Source: Clostridium sp. C105KSO13 (GTDB lineage Bacteria; Bacillota; Clostridia; Lachnospirales; Lachnospiraceae). Taken from it: a DNA stretch of 64,000 nucleotides. Positions 43,655 through 51,192 of the stretch are shown piece after piece. The notes beneath the pieces are model-generated. The model searched no databases and had not been told where the DNA came from. It was given only the letters and a program-made list of their open reading frames with translations. How positions within the stretch are numbered: position 1 is the first letter of the stretch; each line of letters starts with the position of its first letter. The DNA lies in contig NZ_FBWL01000165.1 of assembly GCF_001517425.1 (NCBI RefSeq), positions 53,266-117,265 of the forward strand, in the 5' to 3' direction. Position numbers and translations under genes: made by a program.

Positions 43655-44135
43655 ATAATTGCCTCCTTCAAGCTAAAAGTATCTCATATCATTCATTGGT
43701 AAAATTGTAGCATAATTTAAAAAGATAATAAACATAAAATCCAAGGAACTTGAAAGTAGGGCACTCGGCTTACTTTTAGATCTAATTTGATACTAAGGGG
43801 TGAAACATATTCCTTTATTTCTAGTGTAATGAATACGTACATAAGCCCCCCTCCCGCAAGACTCAAATCTGGAGTTAGTTCTTGATGATGTTACGCCTGA
43901 AGCCCTTGTCAATAAAATGGGAGAAAACAATGACGTATGAGGAGAGATTATTTTGAAGCATCCTTTATTAACATCATGAATTATTAGATATTCTTGATTT
44001 AAAAAGTTAAGCAATCTATAAAAGGCCTATTAAAACGAATAATTTTTATTGTATTTCTCCCCTCTGCAAGGCTATACTATATGCATATACGGTAATCCGT
44101 ATAGTTAGCAAAACTTTACGAAAGGAGAATTTTTT
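43655..44135. other. 480-bp region without intact gene; possible coding remnant
   Basis: No plausible gene is seen. A short plus-strand frame at 43872-43940 reads LVLDDVTPEALVNKMGEN, protein-like in composition and ending in TGA, with no start; it may be the tail of a lost gene. A minus-strand frame at 43793-44014 has no recognisable content. The right end carries the ferredoxin promoter. Confidence 0.4.
44049..44103 (+). promoter_or_regulatory. Ferredoxin promoter with inverted repeat
   Basis: TTGTAT (44049-44054), 18-bp spacer, TATACT (44073-44078), then an inverted repeat TATACGG-taat-CCGTATA (44086-44103) in the start region, placed as a repressor site would be. Confidence 0.5.
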
Positions 44136-44321
44136 ATGAAAGCATCTATTGACAGAGACGGATGTATCTCATGCGGCCTTTGTGCCGAAACATGTCCTGA
44201 TGTATTTCGTATGGCAGATGACGGCCTGGCGGAGGCATATGGGGATGTTACATCGGATACAGAAGACGCAGCAAAAGAAGCAGCCGAGAATTGCCCCGTC
44301 AGTGTAATCACTGTTGAGTAA
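44136..44321 (+). CDS. Small [4Fe-4S] ferredoxin
   Basis: A 61-residue acidic ferredoxin. Cysteines CISCGLCAETCP and a last one in ENCPVSVI make one [4Fe-4S] cluster; the second cluster of clostridial 2[4Fe-4S] ferredoxins is missing. It carries single electrons in the cytosol. AAAGGAG lies ahead of the ATG. Single-gene unit, with its own promoter and following hairpin. Confidence 0.93.
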   Translation: MKASIDRDGCISCGLCAETCPDVFRMADDGLAEAYGDVTSDTEDAAKEAAENCPVSVITVE

Positions 44322-44350
44322 TTTGAGTGATTTTTTTCTGCACATAAGAC

Positions 44351-44385
44351 GGCTGCCGTATGAATTTTATTTTCATACGGCAGCC
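44351..44385. terminator. Hairpin after ferredoxin gene
   Basis: A 14-bp perfect stem GGCTGCCGTATGAA / complement with a 7-nt loop, 29 bp after the ferredoxin stop. The T-run is weak. Confidence 0.65.
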
Positions 44386-44430
44386 TCACTCTTAATAAAC
44401 TATAACAAACCCGCTTCTTAGAGGTCATTT

Positions 44431-45090
44431 ATGCAGACTGTTTTTCAAAAGCTCCTGGAAGACACCATGACATACAATACCAGGCCTGTCTTCATCTACA
44501 AAATATTTTACCCATGTTTTTTAACCACATGCAGCACTGCTGCCGCAAAAAGTATTAACCAGCACTATACCGAAAATGCCCTGGCTGCGGAAGCGCACTG
44601 TAGAACTGAGCTCTACCCTCAGGCCGTTGAAACCGCCAGGTACATTGTGGACAAAAAGCCGCCTTTTAACAGCTACACTTTCGAGTCCGTCTATAAAATC
44701 ACTTATAATCAAGCCTGCGTCTCCAGTCTTTATTTTGACAGCTATACTTTTATGGGCGGCGCCCACGGCGCAACATTTCGAAACTCCGATACATGGGACT
44801 TTTCCACCGGCAGCCGTATAGAGTTAAAAGCTTTCTATCCCAAGGGAGCTCCCTTTGCCGAATATCTTTTTGGCAACATAGAACGGCAGATAGCCAAACG
44901 GCTGAAAAGCACTCCAGGCTCCTACTTCGATGATTATGCACAGCTGCTTCGGGAAAACTTCCATCCGGAAAACTATTTTCTAAAACCGGAAGGCATTGTT
45001 ATCTATTACCAGCAATATGATATTGCACCTTATTCCACAGGACTGCCGGAATTTTTGATTCCTTTTTCCACCTTTAAACAGGATTTCTGA
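44431..45090 (+). CDS. DUF3298 (RsiV-like C-terminal domain) protein
   Basis: A 219-residue protein. The central part (ESVYKITYNQACVSSLYFDSY, MGGAHGATF) and the C-terminus (PEGIVIYYQQYDIAPYSTGLPEFLIPF) match the DUF3298 domain seen in the anti-sigma factor RsiV and in secreted proteins. No signal peptide or membrane segment is present, so this copy looks cytosolic. Function unknown. It stands alone downstream of the ferredoxin. Confidence 0.75.
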   Translation: MQTVFQKLLEDTMTYNTRPVFIYKIFYPCFLTTCSTAAAKSINQHYTENALAAEAHCRTELYPQAVETARYIVDKKPPFNSYTFESVYKITYNQACVSSLYFDSYTFMGGAHGATFRNSDTWDFSTGSRIELKAFYPKGAPFAEYLFGNIERQIAKRLKSTPGSYFDDYAQLLRENFHPENYFLKPEGIVIYYQQYDIAPYSTGLPEFLIPFSTFKQDF

Positions 45091-45109
45091 ACCTGATGGC
45101 CAGTTTCTA

Positions 45110-45469
45110 TTAGTCAAACAGATAACTTGTCATTGAAAGTGAGCTCAGCACACAGGAATCATTAAAGACTCTGGCTCTCTCCTCCTTTTTCGATGCCCCC
45201 AGAACATAAAGAAGGGGTGCAAAATGATCCATGGCCGGAACCGCAAGCTCTGCTGACGCTCCGGCCCTGGAATAATTGATTACCTTCTCATATTTGTGGT
45301 TCAATATGCTTTCTTTTATATACTCGTCAAATTCCCGGGCCCAGTCCTCCCCCGCCTCTTCTATAGCCCAGTTAGTTCTGTAAAGATTATGTACAACATT
45401 ACCGCTTCCCAAAATTATTACTCCCGGTTCCGCAGACCGGGTGTATACCAGTCGTTCCTCTCTTCCCCA
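45110..45469 (-). pseudogene. C-terminal fragment of DODA/LigB-type extradiol dioxygenase
   Basis: The frame reads GVIILGSGNVVHNLYR, later SRAGASAELAVPAMDHFAPLLYVLGAS, and ends SMTSYLFD: the last 110-120 residues of the 4,5-DOPA-dioxygenase-like family (YgiD, about 260 residues). The N-terminal half with the first metal ligands is missing, and no start codon with a ribosome binding site exists. It begins right at the stop of the truncated SGNH hydrolase, in the same frame. The two were joined by a deletion or rearrangement. Confidence 0.8.
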
Positions 45470-45967
45470 TTAATGTATAGGTGCTTTTCCCAGGCATACT
45501 CCATTAATAAAAGGATAGCTTTCTGGCTGCCGTATTTTCACTTCCGAAGAGTGATCAAATTCTGCATCCTCCCGAATATGAATATAAGGCGGTGAGATAA
45601 TTAAAAACTGTGGCGACTCACCTTTTCTTCTGCAAAACTCCTTCATCCGAATCACAACCTCCTCCATACCATAGCGTATCTCTGATGCTGATACATTATA
45701 TCTGCACTTTGTGTCATTTGTCCCCAGCATGATAATAATAACATCCAGCGGGAAATGTGACATCACACACTGCGCCGCATAATCCAACCCATTCCTGAAG
45801 GGTTCCAGATTGTCCGAAAATACTGTTGTTCTTCCGTTTAGTCCTTCTTCAATGATTTCCAATTCCCCACACCGAGCCAGTCTTCCCGTCCAGCGTATGT
45901 ACCCGGGATAGCGGGTTCCTTGTCCCGGCATATAGCCCCAGGTATTAGAATCTCCATAACAGAGCAC
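45470..45967 (-). pseudogene. Truncated SGNH/GDSL hydrolase
   Basis: 165 residues starting at a GTG (MLCYGDSNTWGY) with the nucleophile motif GDSN, oxyanion-hole residues and LGTND. The C-terminal block with the catalytic Asp-x-x-His is absent: the frame ends ...GKAPIH at the junction with the dioxygenase fragment. There is no ribosome binding site, and normal family members have a few more residues (MKxI) before LCYGDSN, so the 5' end may be damaged too. An active enzyme is unlikely. Confidence 0.7.
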
Positions 45968-46045
45968 TTATAAATTGCAAAGTGAACATATTGAAAAGGC
46001 GCACCTCATAAATTCTAAGGTGCACCTTTCCAAACTCTCAGGAAC

Positions 46046-47524
46046 TTATTTTGTTATCTTTATATCGTAATATTCCACGCTGCCATCCTGAACCTGCAGT
46101 CCTATTTCATATTCCGTTTTTTCATAAACACGATATGTAAAAGCTACTTTTTCCCCGATGAAAATTTCAACCATATCGCGATCAATGATTACTTTTACAT
46201 CAATCACATCCCCCGTCTTCACCGAGAATGTTTTTTCACATACACGGATGCCATCCGGTCCGGGATCTTTCGGCTCTCCCACGTTGGTACAGGACTCTCT
46301 CCAAAAAGGATCTACATCCATCGGCAGATTTACAAGTGACACCCTCTGCATACCGGGTTCCACTCTCAGCTCCAGACACCTTGCAGCCTTCTCATCAGAT
46401 TTTAGCAGCAGACCAAAGTAATCACGGCAATCTCCCACCTTCATTTTACACCTAAACAGCACGCTTTCTTCTTTGAATTGAAAGAAACCGTAGTTCAGTG
46501 TCCCTTCTGCGTCCAGAACAATTGTTTTGTCTCCAAACTTCCGGGCCTCTCCCCAGACGGGCTTATATGTCCACTCTACCGGCCCGGTTATAGATTCTGC
46601 AATCTCATCTGGCATTTTTACATCTAATTCCCCGTCATCATTGGCCACAACTTCATGGGGGACACAGAACGTCCCTCCCCAATACCATTCTCCACGGTCA
46701 CTTTGTTCCGCACGATCATGTGCCCACGCAAAATAAAACCTTCTTCCCTCATCGTTTTCCATTGATTTCGCTGCATAGAACCTTCTGCCGCCGATTCCGT
46801 CCATTTTCGGAGTCCGCCAGGGGCCGAAAGGAGACTTAGACACACGGTATACTGTATTAACAAACTCAGAGAACCTGGAATAGGACAGGTACCAATTGTC
46901 TCCTATTTTATACATTTCACTGCATTCCGGGCAATTTGTATGATAAGGCTTGTATATAGGACCATAATATTTCCAGCTTTTCAAATCCTTGGATCGATAC
47001 AGAATAATGCACCCTGTCTTAGTCGGCGGCCCTTCTTTCAATCTTCCTGAAATCAGCATCCAATAACAAGCATCATCCTCATTATAAAACACATATGGGT
47101 CTCTCCAGTCCAGGCGTTCGTACAGTTCTGGAATAGGCCTGATTAGCGGATTATTTGAATCCTTTTCCCACTTAACGCCATCATGACTTGTAGCATGGCA
47201 TATTGTCTGCTGATCAGTCTCCAAATGATAGTTATAACCAGTATAAAAAATATGATATTGGCCTTCCCCATATATCACAGCCCCTGTCCATATGCCATCT
47301 GCATCCGGCTCATCTCCTTCTCCCGGATATAGGGCCGTCTCGAGTTCCTCCCAGTGAACCAAATCTTTTGAGATTGTGTGACTCCATGTTGTGCGGAGCC
47401 TCGCTGGGTAAACGGTCGTACCCGTAGGCGGTGTCAGTGAAAAAATATGATAAACGCCATCGTGATAAAAAGGGACCGCATCCCCTGTTGAATCCGCTAA
47501 TGACGGCTTTCTGAATATTTCCAT
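46046..47524 (-). CDS. GH32-like beta-fructosidase family glycoside hydrolase
   Basis: A 492-residue intracellular protein. The N-terminal part is a five-bladed beta-propeller: GDAVPFYHDGVYHIF supplies the nucleophile-Asp region, WRDPYVF matches the conserved RDP, and NCPECSEMY carries the acid/base Glu (ECP-like). From about residue 330 comes a GH32-type beta-sandwich (TLNYGFFQF, IDRDMVEIFIGE). The classical WMNDPNG is replaced, so the substrate may differ from sucrose/inulin. No signal peptide. It is the last gene of the importer operon (47539-51073) and presumably cleaves the imported oligosaccharide or glycoside. Confidence 0.85.
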   Translation of the reverse strand: MEIFRKPSLADSTGDAVPFYHDGVYHIFSLTPPTGTTVYPARLRTTWSHTISKDLVHWEELETALYPGEGDEPDADGIWTGAVIYGEGQYHIFYTGYNYHLETDQQTICHATSHDGVKWEKDSNNPLIRPIPELYERLDWRDPYVFYNEDDACYWMLISGRLKEGPPTKTGCIILYRSKDLKSWKYYGPIYKPYHTNCPECSEMYKIGDNWYLSYSRFSEFVNTVYRVSKSPFGPWRTPKMDGIGGRRFYAAKSMENDEGRRFYFAWAHDRAEQSDRGEWYWGGTFCVPHEVVANDDGELDVKMPDEIAESITGPVEWTYKPVWGEARKFGDKTIVLDAEGTLNYGFFQFKEESVLFRCKMKVGDCRDYFGLLLKSDEKAARCLELRVEPGMQRVSLVNLPMDVDPFWRESCTNVGEPKDPGPDGIRVCEKTFSVKTGDVIDVKVIIDRDMVEIFIGEKVAFTYRVYEKTEYEIGLQVQDGSVEYYDIKITK

Positions 47525-47538
47525 GGTTGTCCCCTTTC

Positions 47539-48546
47539 TTATGCTTTACTTACTTTTTTTCTTTTTCCCACTCTGTCAGAAATAATATCCTTCTGTGAAT
47601 CTATTATAACTGCTATAAGAATGATCATCCCTTTTACCAACAGCTGCCAGAAGGAACTTACACCAATCAGATTCAGCCCGTTGCTAATAATTCCGATTAC
47701 AATCGCACCAATGACTGTCCCGCTTATGTGGCCGACACCTCCTGCCATAGATATGCCACCCAGCACGCAGGCTGCAATGGCATCCATCTCATAACCCTCA
47801 CCAGCCTTGGGCTGCCCTGAATACATACGAGAACTTAACACAATCCCCGCAAATGCCGAAAGTAAACCGGTAATTGTGAATACAAGAATCTCTATCTTTT
47901 TAATCGGCACACCTGACAACCGGGCTGATTCACGGTTTCCTCCTACAGCATACACATAGGTACCAAACTTTGTTTTGTTTAAAAGAACGGAAAAAATAAT
48001 AATTAGAATAATCATATATACAACCGGCAGCGGGACAATGCCAAACAAGTATCCCGTTCCAATCATTGAATATGCGTCCGAGGTAATGCGTGTAGAGCGT
48101 CCACCGCTGTATATATAAGCAATCCCTTTTGCCATGTTCATGGTAGAAAGGGTAACAATAAATGCAGGTACCTGAAACCATGCCACAATAACTCCGTTAA
48201 AAAGACCTACTAGTGTCCCAAGTGCCAGACCAATCATAATTGCGGGCAACATAGGTATTCCATTCGTTACAATAAAACCAACTGTTAGTGTTCCGCTCAT
48301 AGCCACAATGGAGCCCACAGACAAATCAATGCCTCCAAGTATAATAACCAAAGTCATACCTAATGCCAGAAAAATGTTATTTGAAATCTGACGTAATACC
48401 GATATAATATTTTTTGTTGTCAAAAAACTTGGAGTCATGAATGACAGTATTACTCCAATCAATACCATTACACATAAAATGCCCGTATTTGATTTCAGCA
48501 TACTGATAAACGGATTACTGCTTTTAACTTTCTTTTTGTCACTCAT
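47539..48546 (-). CDS. Sugar ABC transporter permease (RbsC family)
   Basis: A 335-residue membrane protein with GGIDLSVGSIVAMSG, GGNRESARLSGVP and EMDAIAACVLGGISMAGG motifs and about ten hydrophobic segments; the basic C-terminus is KRKKVSKA. The only permease of this importer, so a homodimer is expected. It starts 2 bp after the ATPase stop. Confidence 0.92.
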   Translation of the reverse strand: MSDKKKVKSSNPFISMLKSNTGILCVMVLIGVILSFMTPSFLTTKNIISVLRQISNNIFLALGMTLVIILGGIDLSVGSIVAMSGTLTVGFIVTNGIPMLPAIMIGLALGTLVGLFNGVIVAWFQVPAFIVTLSTMNMAKGIAYIYSGGRSTRITSDAYSMIGTGYLFGIVPLPVVYMIILIIIFSVLLNKTKFGTYVYAVGGNRESARLSGVPIKKIEILVFTITGLLSAFAGIVLSSRMYSGQPKAGEGYEMDAIAACVLGGISMAGGVGHISGTVIGAIVIGIISNGLNLIGVSSFWQLLVKGMIILIAVIIDSQKDIISDRVGKRKKVSKA

Positions 48547-48548
48547 CT

Positions 48549-50042
48549 CTATTCTCCTCCTGTAGCAAATCTCATGATTGCTTCCTGATCCAGCTCATCA
48601 CGGCCCAATCTTCCTACAATTTTCCCGGCTTTTACAACGCAGACGTTGTCGCACATATTAATAATCTCCGGCAATTCTGAGGAAACCATAATAATAGCCA
48701 TGCCCTCCGCGGCAAGGCTGTTGATAATGGCATAAATTTCGGCTTTTGCCCCTACATCTACGCCTCTGGTAGGTTCATCCAATATCAAAAGCTTTGGTTT
48801 CGTAGCAAGCCACTTGGCCAGTACAACCTTCTGCTGGTTTCCTCCGGAAAGACTGGATACAGATATATCTGTAGAAGCAGTCTTTATATTCAATCCTTCC
48901 ACATAATCATTGATGACATGTTTTCGCTTTGTTTCACTCAGCAGCGGACCATTCATCACAGAATCCAGACTGGCAAGTGTTATATTGAACCCCACAGAAT
49001 TAAGTAATGTCAGCCCCTGTTTTTTACGGTCTTCCGGTACCATTGCCATGCCATTATGAATGGCATCCTTGCTGGATTTAAACTTTACCTCTTCGCCTGA
49101 CAGGAATACTTTACCGCTTTCAAAAGAATCATTTCCAAAAATAGCCTGCATAATTTCACTTCTCCCGGCTCCGACAAGCCCGGAAAAACCCAGTATCTCT
49201 CCTTTATGTACAGAGAAACTTATATCCTGGAACACACCCTCCTTTGTAATATTCTCCACCCGCAGTACTTCTTTATCAGTCATGTTGTAATCACGTGTAT
49301 AATAGTTCGTAAGACTCCGTCCGACCATCATACTGACCAATTTGTCAGAATTCGTTTCTTTTGTATTTACCGTGCCTACATAGGTGCCGTCCCGCATAAC
49401 GGTTACACGGTCCGTGACGGCAAAAAGCTCTTCCATTCTGTGAGAAATATAGATAATACTTACATTGTTCTGCTTCAGACGGTGTATCGTTTCAAAAAGC
49501 TTCCCCACCTCTTCATCTGAAAGAGAAGATGTGGGCTCATCCATCACCAGGATCCTCACATTAAAGGAAATTGCTTTTACAATCTCTACCATCTGCTGCT
49601 GCGCAATACTTAAATTTCCCACCTTTGTGGTCACATCAATATGAAGCCCCAGTTTTTCCGTCATTTCCAGGGCCCTTTCATTCATTTGTCTTAAATCTCT
49701 TGTATGGAAAGGTGTTAATATCTCCCGGCCAAGAAAAATATTTTCCGTAACCGTAAGGTAGGGGACCAGCACAATTTCCTGATGTATAATGCCGATTCCG
49801 GCATTTTGAGCATCCTGTATACCATTAATATTCACTGCCTGACCGTTAATCTTAATTACTCCGGCATCCGGCTGATGTATTCCTCCCAGCACTTTAATCA
49901 GGGTTGATTTTCCGGCTCCGTTTTCTCCCAGCAGCGCATGGACCTCTCCCAGTTTTAATTCAAAGTTAATTCCATCCAGAGCCTGTGTGGCACCAAACTT
50001 TTTGCTGATGCCTTCCATCTGTAAAATCACTTTTTCTTCCAA
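48549..50042 (-). CDS. Sugar ABC transporter ATPase (RbsA family)
   Basis: A 497-residue tandem ATPase: GENGAGKST, LSIAQQQ, ILVMDEPTSSLS in the first domain, GLVGAGRSE, LSGGNQQK, LILDEPTRGVD in the second. It energises the importer formed with the neighbouring permease and binding protein. It stands 38 bp after the binding-protein gene. Confidence 0.93.
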   Translation of the reverse strand: MEEKVILQMEGISKKFGATQALDGINFELKLGEVHALLGENGAGKSTLIKVLGGIHQPDAGVIKINGQAVNINGIQDAQNAGIGIIHQEIVLVPYLTVTENIFLGREILTPFHTRDLRQMNERALEMTEKLGLHIDVTTKVGNLSIAQQQMVEIVKAISFNVRILVMDEPTSSLSDEEVGKLFETIHRLKQNNVSIIYISHRMEELFAVTDRVTVMRDGTYVGTVNTKETNSDKLVSMMVGRSLTNYYTRDYNMTDKEVLRVENITKEGVFQDISFSVHKGEILGFSGLVGAGRSEIMQAIFGNDSFESGKVFLSGEEVKFKSSKDAIHNGMAMVPEDRKKQGLTLLNSVGFNITLASLDSVMNGPLLSETKRKHVINDYVEGLNIKTASTDISVSSLSGGNQQKVVLAKWLATKPKLLILDEPTRGVDVGAKAEIYAIINSLAAEGMAIIMVSSELPEIINMCDNVCVVKAGKIVGRLGRDELDQEAIMRFATGGE

Positions 50043-50080
50043 TGATCACTCACCTCGCTCAACGCTTTGCATCCTACTAC

Positions 50081-51073
50081 TTATTGCCACTGTCCTGCAG
50101 TCTTTTTGGCCTCTTCTACTGATACAAGATGAGAATCCAGCCAGATTTCCTTATCAATTTCTTTTCCCTGCATCAGCTCTTTTGCTTTATCAAATGCTGT
50201 CTCTGCAATCTGCACCGGTACCTGTGCCGCTACACATGTCAGCATACCGTCCACCAATGCCGCTTTTCCATCTGGAGATGCATCAATGGAATATACATCA
50301 ACCTTTCCGGTAAGTCCGGCTGCCTTCAGAGCTGCTGCTGCCCCCAGGGATGATGGGTCATTAATGCAAAAAAATGCGTCCAGATCTGAGTTGGCCTGAA
50401 TAATATCTTCGGCGATCGGCATAGATTCATCCAATGCAGCCTTACCGTCCTGCTGGGCCACAATGTTAAACTTATCTTTGCTGTCTCCAAGTCCGTCAAG
50501 GAATCCATTGACACGGTCTACGCAGCTCTCATTTGAGGGGAAATCCAGAATTGCAATTTTGGCACCATCCGGATAGTCTTTCACCATCTGTTCACCCACA
50601 AGCTGCCCTGCCTGATAGGCGTTTGTCGCTATCACAGACTTTACCAAGTCCTTGTCATCATCAATCACTGCTGTATCCACATTAATCACTGGGATTCCGG
50701 CATCATTTAGTTCCTGTAGACCCTGACGGATACCTGCAGAATCGACTGGTATTACAAACACAGCATCAAATCCCTGATTAGCCGCATCAGACAACTGACT
50801 CAACTGCGTGTTCAAATCATAATCCGGATCCAGACACGTATACTTATAATCTGCATCATCACACAACTCTTTGAATTTATCATTCATCGAGGACTGGAAT
50901 GTATTGTTCTGAGTATTTGGCAGAAAAGCAAAATTATATGGCCCCTCCTTCTTTGTCTCTGTTTCTTCCTTTTTATCACTATCATCAACAAGTTTTGATT
51001 CCGTTGTACAGCCTCCCAAAATTGAAACTGCCATACCTGCACATAAGATTAAAGATAATATTTTCTTTTTCAT
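50081..51073 (-). CDS. Sugar-binding lipoprotein (RbsB family)
   Basis: A 330-residue lipoprotein: signal MKKKILSLILCAGMAVSILGGC with lipobox cysteine 22, a charged linker, then a ribose-type binding fold (FAFLPNTQNNTFQSSM, GFDAVFVIPVDSAG, VINVDTAVIDD, CINDPSSLGAAAAL). The ATG at 51073 follows AGGAGG at 11 bp; a longer open frame upstream runs through the operator region and is rejected. It is the first gene of the operon controlled by the LacI protein at 51192-53195. The sugar could be a fructose-containing compound, judged only by the GH32-like gene. Confidence 0.9.
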   Translation of the reverse strand: MKKKILSLILCAGMAVSILGGCTTESKLVDDSDKKEETETKKEGPYNFAFLPNTQNNTFQSSMNDKFKELCDDADYKYTCLDPDYDLNTQLSQLSDAANQGFDAVFVIPVDSAGIRQGLQELNDAGIPVINVDTAVIDDDKDLVKSVIATNAYQAGQLVGEQMVKDYPDGAKIAILDFPSNESCVDRVNGFLDGLGDSKDKFNIVAQQDGKAALDESMPIAEDIIQANSDLDAFFCINDPSSLGAAAALKAAGLTGKVDVYSIDASPDGKAALVDGMLTCVAAQVPVQIAETAFDKAKELMQGKEIDKEIWLDSHLVSVEEAKKTAGQWQ

Positions 51074-51097
51074 ATGTTCATCAGCCTCCTTTGTATT

Positions 51098-51109
51098 ATT
51101 TACGCAAAA
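51098..51109. promoter_or_regulatory. Secondary LacI operator (ATTTACGCAAAA)
   Basis: Matches 10 of 12 positions of the palindrome found at 51181 and 53210. It lies 25 bp upstream of the binding-protein start, 83 bp from the stronger site. Confidence 0.5.
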
Positions 51110-51180
51110 TATATCATCCAAGTAAACATTTGTCAATCTCACTTCTTGATTTTTGTTGGTTTTTAATCCATGTTTCATAT

Positions 51181-51192
51181 ATTTACGTAAAT
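51181..51192. promoter_or_regulatory. LacI operator ATTTACGTAAAT upstream of importer operon
   Basis: A perfect 12-bp palindrome, identical to the one next to the LacI start codon at 53210-53221. It touches the last codon of the regulator gene and precedes the importer operon. Confidence 0.7.

Noticed and set aside
43793..44014. Minus-strand frame of 73 codons
   Set aside because: No ribosome binding site and no recognisable sequence in an otherwise non-coding stretch.
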